A DNA stretch of 64,000 bases from Ailurus styani (GCA_002007465.1 LNAC01000136.1:3020284-3084283); one strand, 5' to 3'; numbered from the stretch's first letter, positions 33,346 through 45,480 are shown. The notes: a model not told the origin generated them from the letters alone. Program-made: numbers and translations.

Positions 33346-35197
33346 TATCTATTGAGTACTTACTGCACTTAGCAGTGGGCAGCATCCCAATGTACCGAGG
33401 AAGGAGGTACAAAGACAGAACTTACAGTCTTGGTCGGAATTCGCTTGCTTGGAATACACAAAAATATGAAACAGCTAGTGAACAAGAGAGTATTGTACAC
33501 ATCTGTGTGTTTGTCTCTGTGGAGGCAAGCGTGTGCTAATACAGTAACCCACATAGAAATACACATGTGTGCCAAGCAGTACGTCTGTATGGCACAGAAA
33601 ATTAGAAACCAGGTGAGAGTTCGGAAATGATGTGAAGGGACAGTAAACTGGAAGGCAGTGTGAACCTGGTTGCTGGGCAAGGCTCTGCATAGAAAGCTCT
33701 GGAACCAAGCTTTTCTTTTTCTTTTGAAATGATTATAGATTCATGGGCAGTAGCAAAAGTGGTACAAAGAGGTCCCAGGGACCTTTCACTGAGCTTCCCC
33801 TCATTAGAACAGCCTACATGTAACTACAGTACAATATCAGATCTGGGATATTGCCTGTGGGACAACGTACACATCCTTTCCAAGTTTGCATGCACACACT
33901 TCTGTGAAACTGGGCTTTGATAAATGAAGTTCAAAAGACAAAGAGGAATGAGGAAAAACCGGAATAAGCAAAGCTCACAGGGCAATTGCTTTCCAGAAAT
34001 GTCCTCTTTCTCTCTTCTTCCAACTTGTAGGCATCCCACAGAACCCTATGTCAAGTAACGACACCTCCTTCTCCACCAGGGGTTGGCTTGCTACCTCCTC
34101 TTCACAGTGTTACCCAAGCACAACGTGTTCTTATTCCAGCGGTCCAAACACAGGCGGTCTCCCTTCCAGAAATAATTTGCTCGGTGAGGTAGTTTGTTGA
34201 GAAGTAGTCCGGAGCCCAGAACCAATTTTCCCATGGATTCAGAGGTGCATAGGTGATGAGTTCCCCGGCCTCTCTCCAGGCCTATGTAACTCAGAATGTA
34301 ACTAAGCCCCCATCAGAGCACTGTCTGTCATTGCCGTCCACGGTGGTCGTGTGGGGTGTCTGGGAGTTAGGAAGGAAGATTCTCTGCCGTGTCAGATGGA
34401 CTCCTGTCTTGACAGGTCCCGTCCTACTGCTACAAAGTGCCACTGCGTATAGTCGGTAATGTTAAAGGGAAAGCCCCCCCCTTTTTTTTAACAGTTTTAA
34501 TCACACCAAATAAAATCTTTCGTAATTCAAGTACCGACTCACTTAACCATCAGTTCCATAAGAGATAGGATGTGCAAGACAGGGAGCTGATGAGGAGAAC
34601 TAGGCAGAGAGATACTGAAAAGAGAGCTTCTAGAAGGACACTCTGAGAGAAGGAATTACCAGGGATTCCTTCTTTATATTCTCTCTCTCTGTCTTTCTGA
34701 CCCCCTTGTATCTTCCTGAATTCTCTAAATTCTCTACGACTAAGGCCTTACTGCCTTTATAATCAGAAAACTTAGAGCGTTTCTGGGATGAAAGGTGCAA
34801 GCAGGTTTGTGACGCAGTTTCTAGCATGGCTAGGCGATGAGGGGACGCTGAGCAGTGTGCTCCTTAAGGCAGAGGTGAGGCCCCTTCCAGCTCCAGCAGC
34901 TTCCGGAGGAGCTCCAAGTGCACCCAGCACGGATATGGTTCAGAACTTCAGAGTCGAGGTGTCCATGCAGAGAAAGAACAGAGGCCTCACTCTGTTTGGT
35001 TTTCCTGACGAAACACGAAGCCACCATTGGTACCTGCAAACAGATTCCTACCAGTCAAAAAAGGAAGCCAGTTCTTTCTGGGTCATAAGTCCTTTAAACC
35101 CTGGGTTGACCTCATCATTCCAGAAGAAGTTACACTGGAAACCTTGCGCTTCCGTTAAGGCAATGTTGACAAACATCCTGCCCTTTCAGTTCTTTCT
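33346..35197. other. Unique and ancient-repeat DNA, no gene proven
   Basis: 33350-33480 begins like the 'tattgagtacttactgc' repeat family. 33715-33910 resembles an antisense old L1 ('gattatagattcatgggcag', 'tcactgagcttcccctcatt'). 34788-35216 has an open frame of 142 codons that runs into the poly-T of the following SINE and contains no domain that I recognise. Confidence 0.4.
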
Positions 35198-35388
35198 TTC
35201 TTTTTTTTTTTTTTAAGATTTTATTTATTTAAAAGAGAGAAAATGAGAGAGAGCATGAGAGAGGGGAGGGTCAGAGGAAGAAGCAGACTCCCTGCTGAGC
35301 AGGGACCCCGATATTGGACTCAATCCCGGGACTCCAGGATCATGACCTGAGCCAAAGGCAGTTGCTTAACCAATTGAGCCACCCAGGT
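35198..35388 (-). mobile_element. CAN-SINE with TSD
   Basis: Reverse copy with older head (GGTTAAGCAACTGCC) that lacks the last bases of the head (CCACCCAGG only). Direct repeat TTTCAGTTCTT. Confidence 0.88.
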
Positions 35389-35645
35389 TTCAGTTCTTGA
35401 ACTGAACCCGCTACCCCTAAGTGTTTGTGCTCAGCCAGGGAGAAAGAAGGGCAGGTCTCCAGACATTCTCCGGGTCACAGTCACCCAATATATTCTCGTT
35501 TTCTTGGCTGGTCCTGATACTGATTTGGTCCCATGTTCATGTCTATAGATCCTTTTCTATTTTTGTGCAGAGCCTCAAATGGCAGTGATGTCCTCTCTGT
35601 GCTGTCCTAGATGGGACTTGTTTTTTTCATTTTAATTTTCTTTTC
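35389..35645. other. Unique DNA
   Basis: Nothing recognised. Confidence 0.4.
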
Positions 35646-35800
35646 CTTCTCAAAATTTCAAATTTTTATTTAAATTCTAGTTGGTTAACATGCAGTGCAA
35701 TATCAGTTTCAGTGCTGATCATAACAAGTGTTCTCCTTAACGCACCTAGATCACCCATCTAACCCACCCCCACCCACCTCCCTCCCTCAGCCCTCATAAG
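35646..35800 (-). mobile_element. Carnivore L1 3' tail fragment
   Basis: 'ttctagttggttaacatgca' followed by GTGCAATATCAGTTTCAG and CACCCACCTCCCTCCCTCAG is the complement of the L1 3'UTR end, truncated to about 150 bp. A SINE follows directly. Confidence 0.8.
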
Positions 35801-35802
35801 TA

Positions 35803-35981
35803 TTTATTTTATTTTATTTATTTGAGAGGGAGAAAGAGAGAGAGCGTGAGTGAGAGTGCAAGGGGGGGGGACAGACTCCCCGATGAGCAGGGAGCCCTAC
35901 TCAGGGGCTTGATCCCAGGTTGCTGGGATCATGACCTGAGCCCAAGGCAGACACTTAACCGACTGAGACACCGGGGGCCCC
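35803..35981 (-). mobile_element. CAN-SINE (older type)
   Basis: Reverse copy adjacent to the L1 tail; head reads complement of GGGGCCCCCGGTGTCTCAGT, diverged. TTAAGTGTCTGCC type. Confidence 0.85.
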
Positions 35982-36837
35982 TGTCAGTCCCTTTCGATAT
36001 AGTTTACAGCCCACGGGAAAGTATGTGTCCTCTAATCACTGCTCATTTTATGAGGTACATTATTTGCAATAATCATATTCTCCTTTTGTGTTTTTTTTTC
36101 CATGTTGCTATTACAACTTCGTAAAACGTTTTATGGAAATATGATACACTTGCGCAAGTCTGGTTTCTGTCTGTAGACATAGTCATGCTGGTCTAGGCAT
36201 ACTCATACCATAAAAAGTTAAAATGTTTCGCTTGCTTTATTCGTCATACTTTTTTAGTGAGAATTCCTGAACCACATAAAGTACACTTAGCAATTTACAC
36301 CTGTTTCCTGATAACTTTTAAAGTAAGAGAGGGTAATTTGGAGCAAGTATGATACTTTACTAAAGAGTCATAGATAACAAACCTCTTATTGACACTTAGT
36401 TGGGTTGAAGAAACATTTTTTACATGCTGGATCATGTAAACGCTAGGTGATACAAAGGGAAAGAAGTGGTTCCTATCCTTACAAGGTGTACAACAATATA
36501 GTCAAAAAACCCAAAAACTGGTGAAAGCTGTTAAATGAATATCCCTTTTGTCATTGCACCAAGGGGGGGTTCTGTAATATTCAGAGGCCAACACTGTTGG
36601 GAAGAACCTCTTGGTTGAAGGGAAGGGGGTTGGTTGTAGGAAGGACTGTAGGGTGCAGGTAGAATGACCACATAAACATGGATCCTTTTGAGAATAAAAA
36701 AGGGTGTTATTCATATTTACGCTTGTGCAAGCGGTATTATCTGGGTCTATTTGAGGGCAACAAGGAGTCATGGTGCCCCTGATTAAAGGGCCAGGTTTAG
36801 GGAGAATCATCATGAATCTGAATGGTAGAAAAGTGTA
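35982..36837. other. Unique DNA, no gene seen
   Basis: No repeat recognised. The 103-codon minus frame at 36502-36813 has no start context or splice site that I trust. Confidence 0.4.
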
Positions 36838-37245
36838 TTAGTTTGCATGGCTGCCATAAATGGATGGCTTAAATGATGGACATTTTATTGTCTTGTAGTT
36901 CTGGAAGTCAGAAGTAGAAAATCGAGGTCACCAGGGATGGCTCTTCGGAGAGCTGTGAGGGAAGGGTCTATTCCAGGCTCCACTCCTTGGCTCTCCCCGT
37001 GTCTTCACATCATTTCCCCTCTCTGCATGTCTACGCACATGTCCACATTTCCCCTTTTCATAGGGACACCAGTCATACTGGGTTAGGGCCCAATTTAACG
37101 GCCTCGTTTTAACTTGTTACCTCTGTAAAAATCCTGTCTCCAAATAATGTTATATTCTGAGGTACTAGGGGTTAGTACCTCCAACATACTTTCTATGACT
37201 CCAACATACCTTTCTATGAGGGATACAGTTTCAACTAATGACAGG
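36838..37245 (+). mobile_element. Ancient interspersed repeat (MER/LTR-type)
   Basis: Runs from GTATTAGTTTGCATGGCTGC through 'gttctggaagtcagaagtag', 'gggacaccagtcatactggg', 'cctgtctccaaataatgtta' to 'gagggatacagtttcaacta'. This is a widespread mammalian repeat; I do not state the family. Contains a short local duplication of CTCCAACATAC(C)TTTCTATGA at 37180-37220. Confidence 0.6.
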
Positions 37246-39354
37246 AAGGATGGTAGAAAATTGGCAAGAGCACCGCAGTAGTAGAGAAGTTAACATATGG
37301 ATAGTTGGCGGGCACTCGCTTCCTGGTATGCATCATGATCAGGAGGCAAATCTAGGTTTCAGTAAGATGGAGGGGAGGGAATAAATGAAATGAAGGATTG
37401 TGAGAGAGATAGATACTTTTACTTTGGGGAATAATTTGTGCACCAAGAGTCCTCTTTCCAGGTGGGCAGTAAAGATTGGACACCGGTGACCGAGGGATCT
37501 TCAAGTGACAGTTGACGAGAGCATACTGAGCTGTGGCATGCCATGTCTGGGAGCTACCACAAATAGGCTGGCTGAATTTTTGGCTGGATTTTAGCACAGT
37601 AGTTGATAATTCTCTGCCATGAGACCTGATTTCATTTACTTATGAAATTAAAGCTATTTTATCCTTCTCCTATCCCCACAGGGATTTTATGGTTCACAGA
37701 ATAATGAATATGATGAATTCTAAGCTCTGTGCGGGAACCATCTTGAGTTAGTTCAAAGTGTCTATAGCAATAAAAGTTTTGGGGCAAATTCAAGAAATAA
37801 CACATAAAGTTGATTGGTTATACTTGCAAAATAGTATGTAGACGAAAGTCAGGGAGAGGAATATACACAATGCTTGGTGTAGGTATTAGGGGTTTAGATA
37901 AAGAAATATCAAACCTTTATGTTCTTGCAAAGTATAATCTGTGTCTTTGTGTCATTACTGTGAAAGGCCAACGGGAAACCTCAGAAACTATGATAATACG
38001 TGGATTCCTGCTGAAATTCACATAGAAGTGTTTTCATTCTTATGTTGTGCTCTTTCATCATTTATCTTGATCTCTATAAATATTGATGAAATAGTGGTGC
38101 ACACATTTCCTTGGCCAAGAAGAAATTGGCATCAGGGTTGTGTGTTCAACTGAACAGCTATAGCCAGAACAAAATTATCCTAGCCTCTGTGGTTGAGAAG
38201 CACCAGGCTACAGAGTGTAATACATGAACCATAAAACATAAAAAATAATAGCACTGGTTCTGAACTTGGGGTTCAAATGGTCTGGTATATGAGTGAAATT
38301 CATGTTTTATTCATCAGGGAGAAAAAATGATCAGAAAAAGTATAAAATGGGAATTTTAGGTAATCCTGTAGTCATTCCAAGATATGTGAGATTTTCACTT
38401 TTAATTAATTTTAAAAATCATAAAAATAAAACAATAGTACAGAACACGTGGAAAAACAAAAAGAAGCCATTTCTAACTTTTTTCTACATAATTTTTTTAC
38501 ATTGTTATACTCACGCAGTATATACTCTGTTCTAGCTCACTTTTTGGCCTTCTTTTAGAATCTTCATTGTTAGCAGTTTCAACAGCTACATAATTGCACA
38601 TCTAGTCATTGAATTACTCCTCTCATAATAGACTTTCAGCTAATTTCTAACATTTTATGTAATTTTGATATGTATATCTTATTCTACAAATTAGCATCAT
38701 ATTTAAGGTGGTTTTTTGGGCAAGAGTTCTTGATGTGATCTTCCTGGGTCACAAGGTTGTGAAGCCGTTTATAACCACATTTTATTCTTAGGTGAATAAA
38801 ACAATCTCCATTTTACCAGAGCTGTGATGTTCCCAAGTCTAGGCCTCTAGTGGGCTTGCAGCTTCGGCCCATTCCTCAGGTAATGCTACCATAGACCACC
38901 GTTCTGGGAAGAAAGACCATGTGGAGAGACCAGCCAACCCTCAGAACCACACAGCCAACCTTCAGGATTGATTTACTTAAGACGGCTAGATAAATTTTGT
39001 GGTCGGATTATAGCGATTCTAGATTTAATATCTAGACATAATGACCTTGTCTCAAAAAAGTTTGCATTGTTAGACCTTCAAGGATATTACTGCAATGCTG
39101 GGGCATCTTTACCCCTAAGCAAATCATACTCGGTTTGTTTAGAGAAGGACATAATCTAAAGATCTCATCGGTCCTGGATGCCTGCTGTCTCTTTGGCTGT
39201 GTAGATCTTCTGTGGTACTGAAAGTGAGTTGGAAGAAAATGAGTCTTTGCTCAGAGTTTATAAATACTTTCATTGAAGTAACATGAAAACAAAAGCAAAG
39301 TGAAACCTCAGTAGTAAATAGAAGTTGAGATTATTCTGGGTAGGAACTCTAATA
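37246..39354. other. Unique DNA and old L1 piece, no gene seen
   Basis: 38500-38790 resembles an antisense L1ME 3' region ('ctacataattgcacatctag', 'ttctaacattttatgtaatt'). The rest shows no repeat or exon that I can support. Confidence 0.4.
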
Positions 39355-39440
39355 GGATGGAAACACCATGGGCCTTGGAGTCAGACAAATTGTTTTGGAA
39401 TTCCAGTTCTACTTACTCTGGACAAGGTTTGACTTTTTGG
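39355..39440 (+). mobile_element. MIR fragment
   Basis: 'ggccttggagtcagacaaat' plus 'ttccagttctactta' is the 5'/core part of a MIR in sense. Confidence 0.65.
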
Positions 39441-39498
39441 AAACCCAGTTATTATATAAAATGGTGGTTAATAATGTGTCCAATGAAAATAAGGCATA

Positions 39499-39687
39499 GG
39501 GGTGCCTGGGTGGCTCAGTCTCTTAACCGTCTGACTCCTGATTTTGGCTCAGGTCATGATCTCAGGGTTGTGAGATCAAGCCCTGCTTTGGGCTCCATGC
39601 TGGGTTTGGAGCCTGCTTGGGATTCTCTCTCTCCCTCTCCCTCTGCCCCTCCCCTCCTCCTCTCCCATTCTAAAAAATAAATAAATA
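39499..39687 (+). mobile_element. Old CAN-SINE (first of tandem pair)
   Basis: GGGGTGCCTGGGTGGCTCAG, then GACTCCTGATTTTGGCTCAG and GGGTTGTGAGATCAAGCC, the oldest head type in the window. Its AAATAAATAAATA tail is directly followed by a second SINE. Confidence 0.9.
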
Positions 39688-39880
39688 GGGAAGCCTGGGT
39701 GGCTCAGTTGTTAAGCATCTGCCTTCAGCTCAGGTCATGATCCCAGGGTCCTGGGATCGAGCCCCGCATCGGGTTCCCTGCTCAGTGGAAAACCTGCTTC
39801 TCCCTCTCCCATTCACCCTGCTGGTGTTCCCTCTCTCGCTGTGTTTCTTTCTGTCAAATAAATACATAAAATCTTAAAAA
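39688..39880 (+). mobile_element. CAN-SINE (second of tandem pair)
   Basis: GGGAAGCCTGGGTGGCTCAG to AAATACATAAAATCTTAAAA, intermediate head type (TTAAGCATCTGCC). Head abuts the A-rich tail of the first SINE, so it was probably inserted in that tail. A-rich tract continues to about 39915. Confidence 0.9.
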
Positions 39881-39915
39881 AATAAAAATAAAAAATAGAT
39901 AAATAAAATTTAAAA

Positions 39916-41283
39916 ACTTAAAGTGTGTATCAAAGTACCTAGCCTACACTGAGTGCCCAATAAGTAGTAATTTCTTCCCTTCTTTATTCATGGCATACAC
40001 TGATAATGTAAAGAATACTTCAGAAGGAATACTTAAAATATTATCAATTTAAAATGCTTTTAAAAGCCTCTCATTTTAGTTCAAGGGACCCTATGTATGA
40101 TTTTTGTAACTTTCTGTGAGGTTCTACTCATTTAAAAACAACTTAAAAGAACAAACAGTGCTAGATAAATGAAGCAGATGTGGAGGGTTTAATTGGTTTC
40201 TTCTAGTTAAGCCATGTATGTTTTCTGTCTTTCAGTTTTCTTACCTAAAATGGAAGAGCAAAACTTCTTAAGCTACTAGAGTACTTGTTCCACAGATGAA
40301 CAACTATGGTTCACCTTTTGGGGACAACGTAATAGGTTGAATAGTGTTTTTTTGTCCTCCACTCCCCCTCAAGTAATTTAATCAATAAAAAAGATCTAAA
40401 GGTTAAATTTTTTAGTAATGGTAGAAATTTCCTGTCAAATAGATATGTTCTTAATTCTGATATATCCGAGTAATAAAAACTAACTTCTGATTCATACAGC
40501 TAGCTAGTTACCCAACTAAATTTTAATGAATGCTCATTATGTTCAAGGTGTGTGTAGAAACAAAACAAAACAAAACAAAACACCATGGACTTTTATAGCC
40601 ACACAAACCTGTGTTCAGATTTTCATTGGCTTCACACCTTACAAGTTGAGAAACTGGTGAGACTCACAATGAAGGTTGCTGACCTTCAGTGAATCCTCAG
40701 AGATTCAGAGACTGAGAACAGAGATTTTGTGTGGAAAAAAATTGAGGAAAACAATGAGAAAAGAAACGGAGTTATGTATTGGTTTACAACAAGTAACCCC
40801 CAAATTTAGTAGTATTTAGTCAAATAACATTGGTTGATTATGCCACAGGATTCTGAGGGTTGTCTGTGTACTTCTGAGGGCTGGCATCTCCACCTGGTCT
40901 TCCTTCCAGGATGGTGGTCTAGCAGAGTGTTACATGAGGGGAAGGCCGAAAATTCAGGGCCACTTGAGGCCTACACTCAGGAACTTTGGCACTTTGGCCA
41001 TATTTTATTGGCCACAAGTTTGCTTCAGATTTAGGGCTGTGGAGAAGAGACTGGGCCTCTTCATGGGAGGTTGGGGGGGGGGCTGTTGCAAAGTCCCATT
41101 GCAAAGAGGTGTGTGCTGGGATGAGAGGAGTTTGTGGTCATTGAACAAAGTATAGTATCAACTGTGTTTGTATTAAAGAAACTGAAGAAGACAGTATCTA
41201 TCCGCCAGCCTGGCAACTCATTACAAGTGCTCAACCAGTTCTAAGACCCTGCTTTCCTTCTCTTCAAGAATTATTCAAAGTTG
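39916..41283. other. Old repeat and unique DNA, no gene seen
   Basis: (CAAAA)n at 40559-40582. 40770-41150 follows the same old repeat as 30880-31400 ('gggccacttgaggcctacac', 'gcaaagtcccattgcaaaga'). Frames of 66-73 codons over it are repeat-derived. Confidence 0.45.
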
Positions 41284-41481
41284 GGGCACCTGGGTGGCTC
41301 AGTGGGTTAAAGCCTCTGCCTTCGGCTCAGGTTATGATCTCAGGGTCCTGGGATCGAGCCCCACATCGGGCTCTCTGCTCAGTGGGGAGCCTGCTTCCTC
41401 CTCTCTCTGCCTGCCTCTCTGCCTACTTGTAATCTCACTCTCTCTGTCAAGTAAATAAATAAAATCTTAAAATAAAAAAAG
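41284..41481 (+). mobile_element. CAN-SINE with TSD
   Basis: Complete young copy. Direct repeat AGAATTATTCAA(A/T)GT on each side. Confidence 0.92.
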
Positions 41482-41689
41482 AATTATTCAATGTCACACG
41501 TGAAGGTACTGTCCAAGTGGAGCTTAGGTTTGGTGTCATTGTCTGTAACGCACCCTTGAAAGAGCACCCGTAGCTTCCCAAAACTACCAAAGCAGACTTG
41601 CATTAACAACCTCGTGCAATCAGATGTCCAGTAAATGCAAATTTCAGATAAGCAATGAATAATTTTTTAATAAAAGTATGCCTTCCCTT

Positions 41690-42150
41690 GTTAGCAGTTT
41701 GGCATATATTCTTCTAGAACTTTCCTGTGAATATTCCAACCTACATGTATAAATCTTAAAAAATGAAATCTTTGCTTTTACTAGTTGCTGTTTTCCCTTT
41801 CCCTATCTGTACCTTTAGATCTAAGTCATTCTTCTGAAAGCTGCACGCACTGCGTGGCCTGCACACACCATGGTTGACTTATGTTGACATTCACTGATGG
41901 CTGTGTGCACTATTAGTGATTCTTCTCCATTATAGAAAGTGCTACTACACATATCCTTACAGACATATCTTTGTGTATTTCTGATATATGAAGTCTTAGG
42001 ATTGGCACTGCGATGAGCAAGGGCCTGCCTTGAACCTGGAATGTTAAAATGCCTTCTAAAAGGGTTTCATTTTGAACTGTCACCAGAAGTATGTGAAAGT
42101 TCCAATATTTCCACCTTGCCAGGCATCACTACTTTAATCTTTGCTTATGT
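41690..42150 (-). mobile_element. Old L1 (L1ME-type) fragment
   Basis: 'cctgtgaatattccaaccta', 'atccttacagacatatcttt' and 'actgtcaccagaagtatgtg' look like the complement of a decayed L1 3' end. Confidence 0.45.
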
Positions 42151-44640
42151 AACAGGAGGAATAATCCATTTTCATAGCAAACAGAGAAAAAAATTGGGAG
42201 CAGATTCCCTTTAGAAGCACTGAACAGGAAAGAAATTTATTCAGTCAGTGGAAGAAAATAGATTGCTTCCTTTCAAAAGGAAATTTGATTTGTAGCTGTT
42301 TGGGAACACATGCATGAAATTCAAACCCAACCGCTTGGGTTGAATAGGGAAGTCTAAAAACAGAAACAGTCACCCAGGAATGGACTGGGAGGGCTGAATT
42401 GCAGCCCTCATTGCTGGCAATACACCCTCATTGGACTTCTTGAGGTAATCACTCATACCTTTAAACTTTCCCCACTGTGGAACCCACTCTAGCTTACCAT
42501 AGTTTCTAGTACCCCCTTCAGAATACCACTGCATTTGTTCTCTTTCCTTTATGCCTCAGAAAGGAAAGGGGTGATCACCCAGAGTGAGGACCACAAACCA
42601 AAGATGATAATATGCCCTGATGCATGGGGGCCACAGTTTCCCTGTGGTGCTCTTTCTTCTTCTCAGTGCAAAGAAACAGGGTTTTTTTGTTTTTGTTTTG
42701 TCTTCCCCCTCCCCCCACCCCTCCCCCCACATGTCCAGAGAGGATGGGAAGTATTACTGTGCAAAAATCCCAACGACCCTCACTCCTGTCCAAATAAACC
42801 CAATCAAAACCAAATCCAAGCTGAAACAAATTTCTTCAAGAGGAGAATGCATATGTTAGAATATATTAGTGGGCCCCAATTACTGGGACTCATTAAGATC
42901 TTCACACACTAAGGAATGTTGTCATACCTATTCTTCTCTGCTGAAAAATCAGCTGTTCCTTTCCATTTTGAAATCATTAGGTTGACTTTAAAAGCGGAGC
43001 AGTATCTTAAAACCATGTTGGGTCCGGAAGCAAACATCTACGATGCCCAGGGTAAAAAGGGAGGTCCGACAGAGAAGACGACATAGAGGTTAAGAATGGG
43101 AAGAGGAAGAAAGGGGTAAGGGAGGGCCACAAGTGAGAAAATACAGCACTGTTTCTATTGACGAGTGTTACCAATGGCGCCCCAGGTACTGTTTCATTTT
43201 TGATTGTCCCTCCTCCTACAAACTCAAACTCCTTGCAGACTGGACAATGTCTTCTTCATCTTTGTTTTCCGGCACCCAGCAGGATACCTGACAAACAGTC
43301 TGTGTTCAGGAAATATTTTTTGGCCTGAGTCAAGCCACACTAGACTACTAATGAACATGCTAAAGTTTAAATTTCAGAGCTAGTTTTGGGCTATATGCAT
43401 ATCTGTGGCCAGAAGACTTCTATAGATAAAAGCCTTTAAATCAACTGAGGCACTCGTGAAAGATGCGCACATTCCTGGGCCCCACCCCTGAGATTCCAAT
43501 ACCAGTGGTCTGGAAGGGGTCGGAGGGGCCTTGGGAATCTGAGGTTTTAACAGATTCCTCAGGTGCTGCTGGTAACAGCTTGGGAACCCAGGGCACCTTG
43601 TAAATGAGCGCATCAGATGCCGTAGATCCCGGAACGGCCCTGGTAGTTTAGACTTTGTGCCTTGCAGCTTGATCAGAAAAGAGCATGTGACCATACTAAC
43701 ATGTCAATTTACAAAAGACCATAAACTAGAAGTTAGTGATCCCAGTGTACCACGACCTTAAGAATCTTGGGTCTTAAATGTCCAGTCTTCTTGGTGGGTC
43801 TGCAGATTTCTGAGAGCTCCCAGTGAATATGGAGGAACACCAATCAAGATGTGCTTACCTGCCTTGGGGGAGGGGGGCTTCTAAAACCTGTTAACTCCCT
43901 ACAGATCATGAACATTTTGAAGGCGATGGATCAAGAAAAGAGTGAATGTGTTAATAGGGAAACAAAATGTTATGGCACATAGGAGATATTCAAGTCTTCT
44001 AATAAATGTTCGTTAAAAGCACGCTGAGAAATGGGGGGAAACTTGTTAACTAGGTCTGCAAATGTGAGCTCACTGGGCAGAAACTCAGAACGGACTAGAA
44101 GGGTAGGTGCCCCCAATCTGAAGTCAATCATCAGGGATGAATGGCTGGCCTTGTTAATTACAGCACTAGTTAATTACAACTAGCATTGTAATTACAAGTG
44201 AGCATCACCTGCAAACATACCAGATCCACCCATAGTCACGACCCAACCTAATCAAGGCCGCCTAGCTAGATGAACGCACTGAAAACTACAGAAATCAGGA
44301 AAGCATTCGGATGGTAGTTGACGGGTTTCTTTGGTTCAGTAGAACCTCTGAGGAAGGCGGGTTTATTCGCTGTCATTCCCACCGCATAGATAAGTCAACT
44401 CAGGCGCTGAGGTGTTCCTCGACATACCCAGTATCTCCTAGATAGAACAAATGGGGCTGTGAGCTCTTTCACGTCCTCCCCCACGGCGGTGGCTCAACGG
44501 GAGCAAGACAATACCACAGATATGTCTGTTACTGAACATTCTTTCTGGCCCTCACTTTCAGTTAGGTCAGATCAGAAATACACCTCCTTTCTACACAGGA
44601 GGTAAAGGAGGCGAAAAAAGTATCTTGACAGTTGCACCGG
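42151..44640. other. Mostly unique DNA upstream of CpG island
   Basis: 43230-43320 is L2-like ('ctccttgcagactggacaat'), 43440-43590 MER5-like ('gaatctgaggttttaacaga'). A minus frame of 104 codons (43380-43694) covers that fossil and is not a gene. TAATTA cluster at 44154-44195. No exon supported. Confidence 0.5.
44154..44195. promoter_or_regulatory. Cluster of three TAATTAC sites
   Basis: TTAATTAC at 44154, TTAATTAC at 44170 and GTAATTAC at 44188, spaced 16 and 18 bp. TAATTA is the consensus core of many homeodomain factors. Only the motif clustering is seen; function is inferred. Confidence 0.35.
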
Positions 44641-45480
44641 CCGTAAAAGGCAGCGTGTGGAGGTGGAGCCCAGATCCGACTGCACAAGTCAGAAGCTCAG
44701 AGGAGGCTTTGCTAGCGGGCCTGCAAGTCAAAGGATGAAAGCCCCACCAGCGGTGGAGCGCTTACAGGTAGGCAGGGCAGCCCAGCGCTGGCGGGGCAAA
44801 AGGGCCTTAGACCAGGGACCTGATCTGCACCCAGGGCCCTAGGCGGCTGTGGGTGGGGCCAGTCGCGCACGTATCTAAGTAGGATCTAGAATAGCTAGGA
44901 CTTACGAAACACCTGCTTTCCCGTCCTCAGGTCCCCACCTGAAGCTGATTATCATCTCCGAGGTTTCGGCTAACGTAGGGCACCCACGAAAGGGCAGATC
45001 CCGCAGCTCCCGTTCCAGGAGCTGGAATGGGGCCAGCGCGGAGGTGGTGTCACAGCGGAAACCTAACGGGGCCCGGGGTTCGGCTGGGGGCGGTGGGGAC
45101 AGGTCTCTGGAGAGGAGGTAGCTCTCCGGTTCCGCGCGGGGCCGGCGGCGGAGGAGACCGGACGTGGCGTGAGCCGGCGGCGGGGAGGAGAGGAGGCGCA
45201 GCCCGGAGCNCGGGGGCTCGTGCGGCCGGCGGGGATCCGGACGAGCCGGAGGCCGCGGGAGACGTGTCCAGGCGGGCGTGTGCGCCCGGCGCGGGAGGCC
45301 CGGAGCGATGAGAGTGCTGGTCAAGGTAAACTCCGGCCCCACCGGACGCTCATCCCCCGCCTCGCGCCGCGGGGACTCGGCACCTGCGGACGGGCTCCCC
45401 TCCACTCGGGCCCGGAGCGCGGCAGGAAGCTCTGGGGGCTTGGAGAGGGAGGGCGTCCCCAGCCGCTGGGGACGCCTGGG
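44640..45480. promoter_or_regulatory. CpG island / probable promoter
   Basis: GC content rises sharply and CpG becomes frequent, densest from 44990 to 45440 (GCGGGGCCGGCGGCGG and similar). GC-box-like GGGGGCGGTGGGG lies near 45087. No TATA box. CpG islands of this type mark promoters of widely expressed mammalian genes. It contains the candidate first exon (plus strand) and a possible divergent donor on the minus strand. One N at 45210 marks uncertain sequence. Confidence 0.75.
45300..45325 (+). CDS. Candidate first coding exon (six codons)
   Basis: Within the CpG island, ATG at 45308 (context GAGCGATGA, purine at -3) starts MRVLVK and runs straight into the donor AAG|GTAAAC at 45326, phase 0. 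Very short first coding exons after a GC-rich 5'UTR are common in mammalian genes with CpG-island promoters. The transcription start cannot be set; the 5'UTR probably lies in 45000-45307. If the donor is not used the frame runs on into the minisatellite, which is why a 330-codon frame appears. The peptide is too short for me to recognise the gene. The next exon is not visible in the remaining 18 kb, which would have to be intron 1. Alternative: the island may serve a minus-strand gene or a non-coding RNA. Confidence 0.4.

Noticed and set aside
34788..35216. 142-codon plus-strand frame
   Set aside because: Ends in Phe codons made by the poly-T of the following SINE; no domain and no good splice sites. 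Kept only as a remark.
40559..40582. (CAAAA)n as a SINE tail
   Set aside because: No SINE head or body precedes it; treated as a simple repeat.
44902..45405. 167-codon GC-rich minus-strand frame
   Set aside because: CpG islands give long open frames by composition alone, and it contains an N. Listed as a possible divergent transcript but not as a gene.
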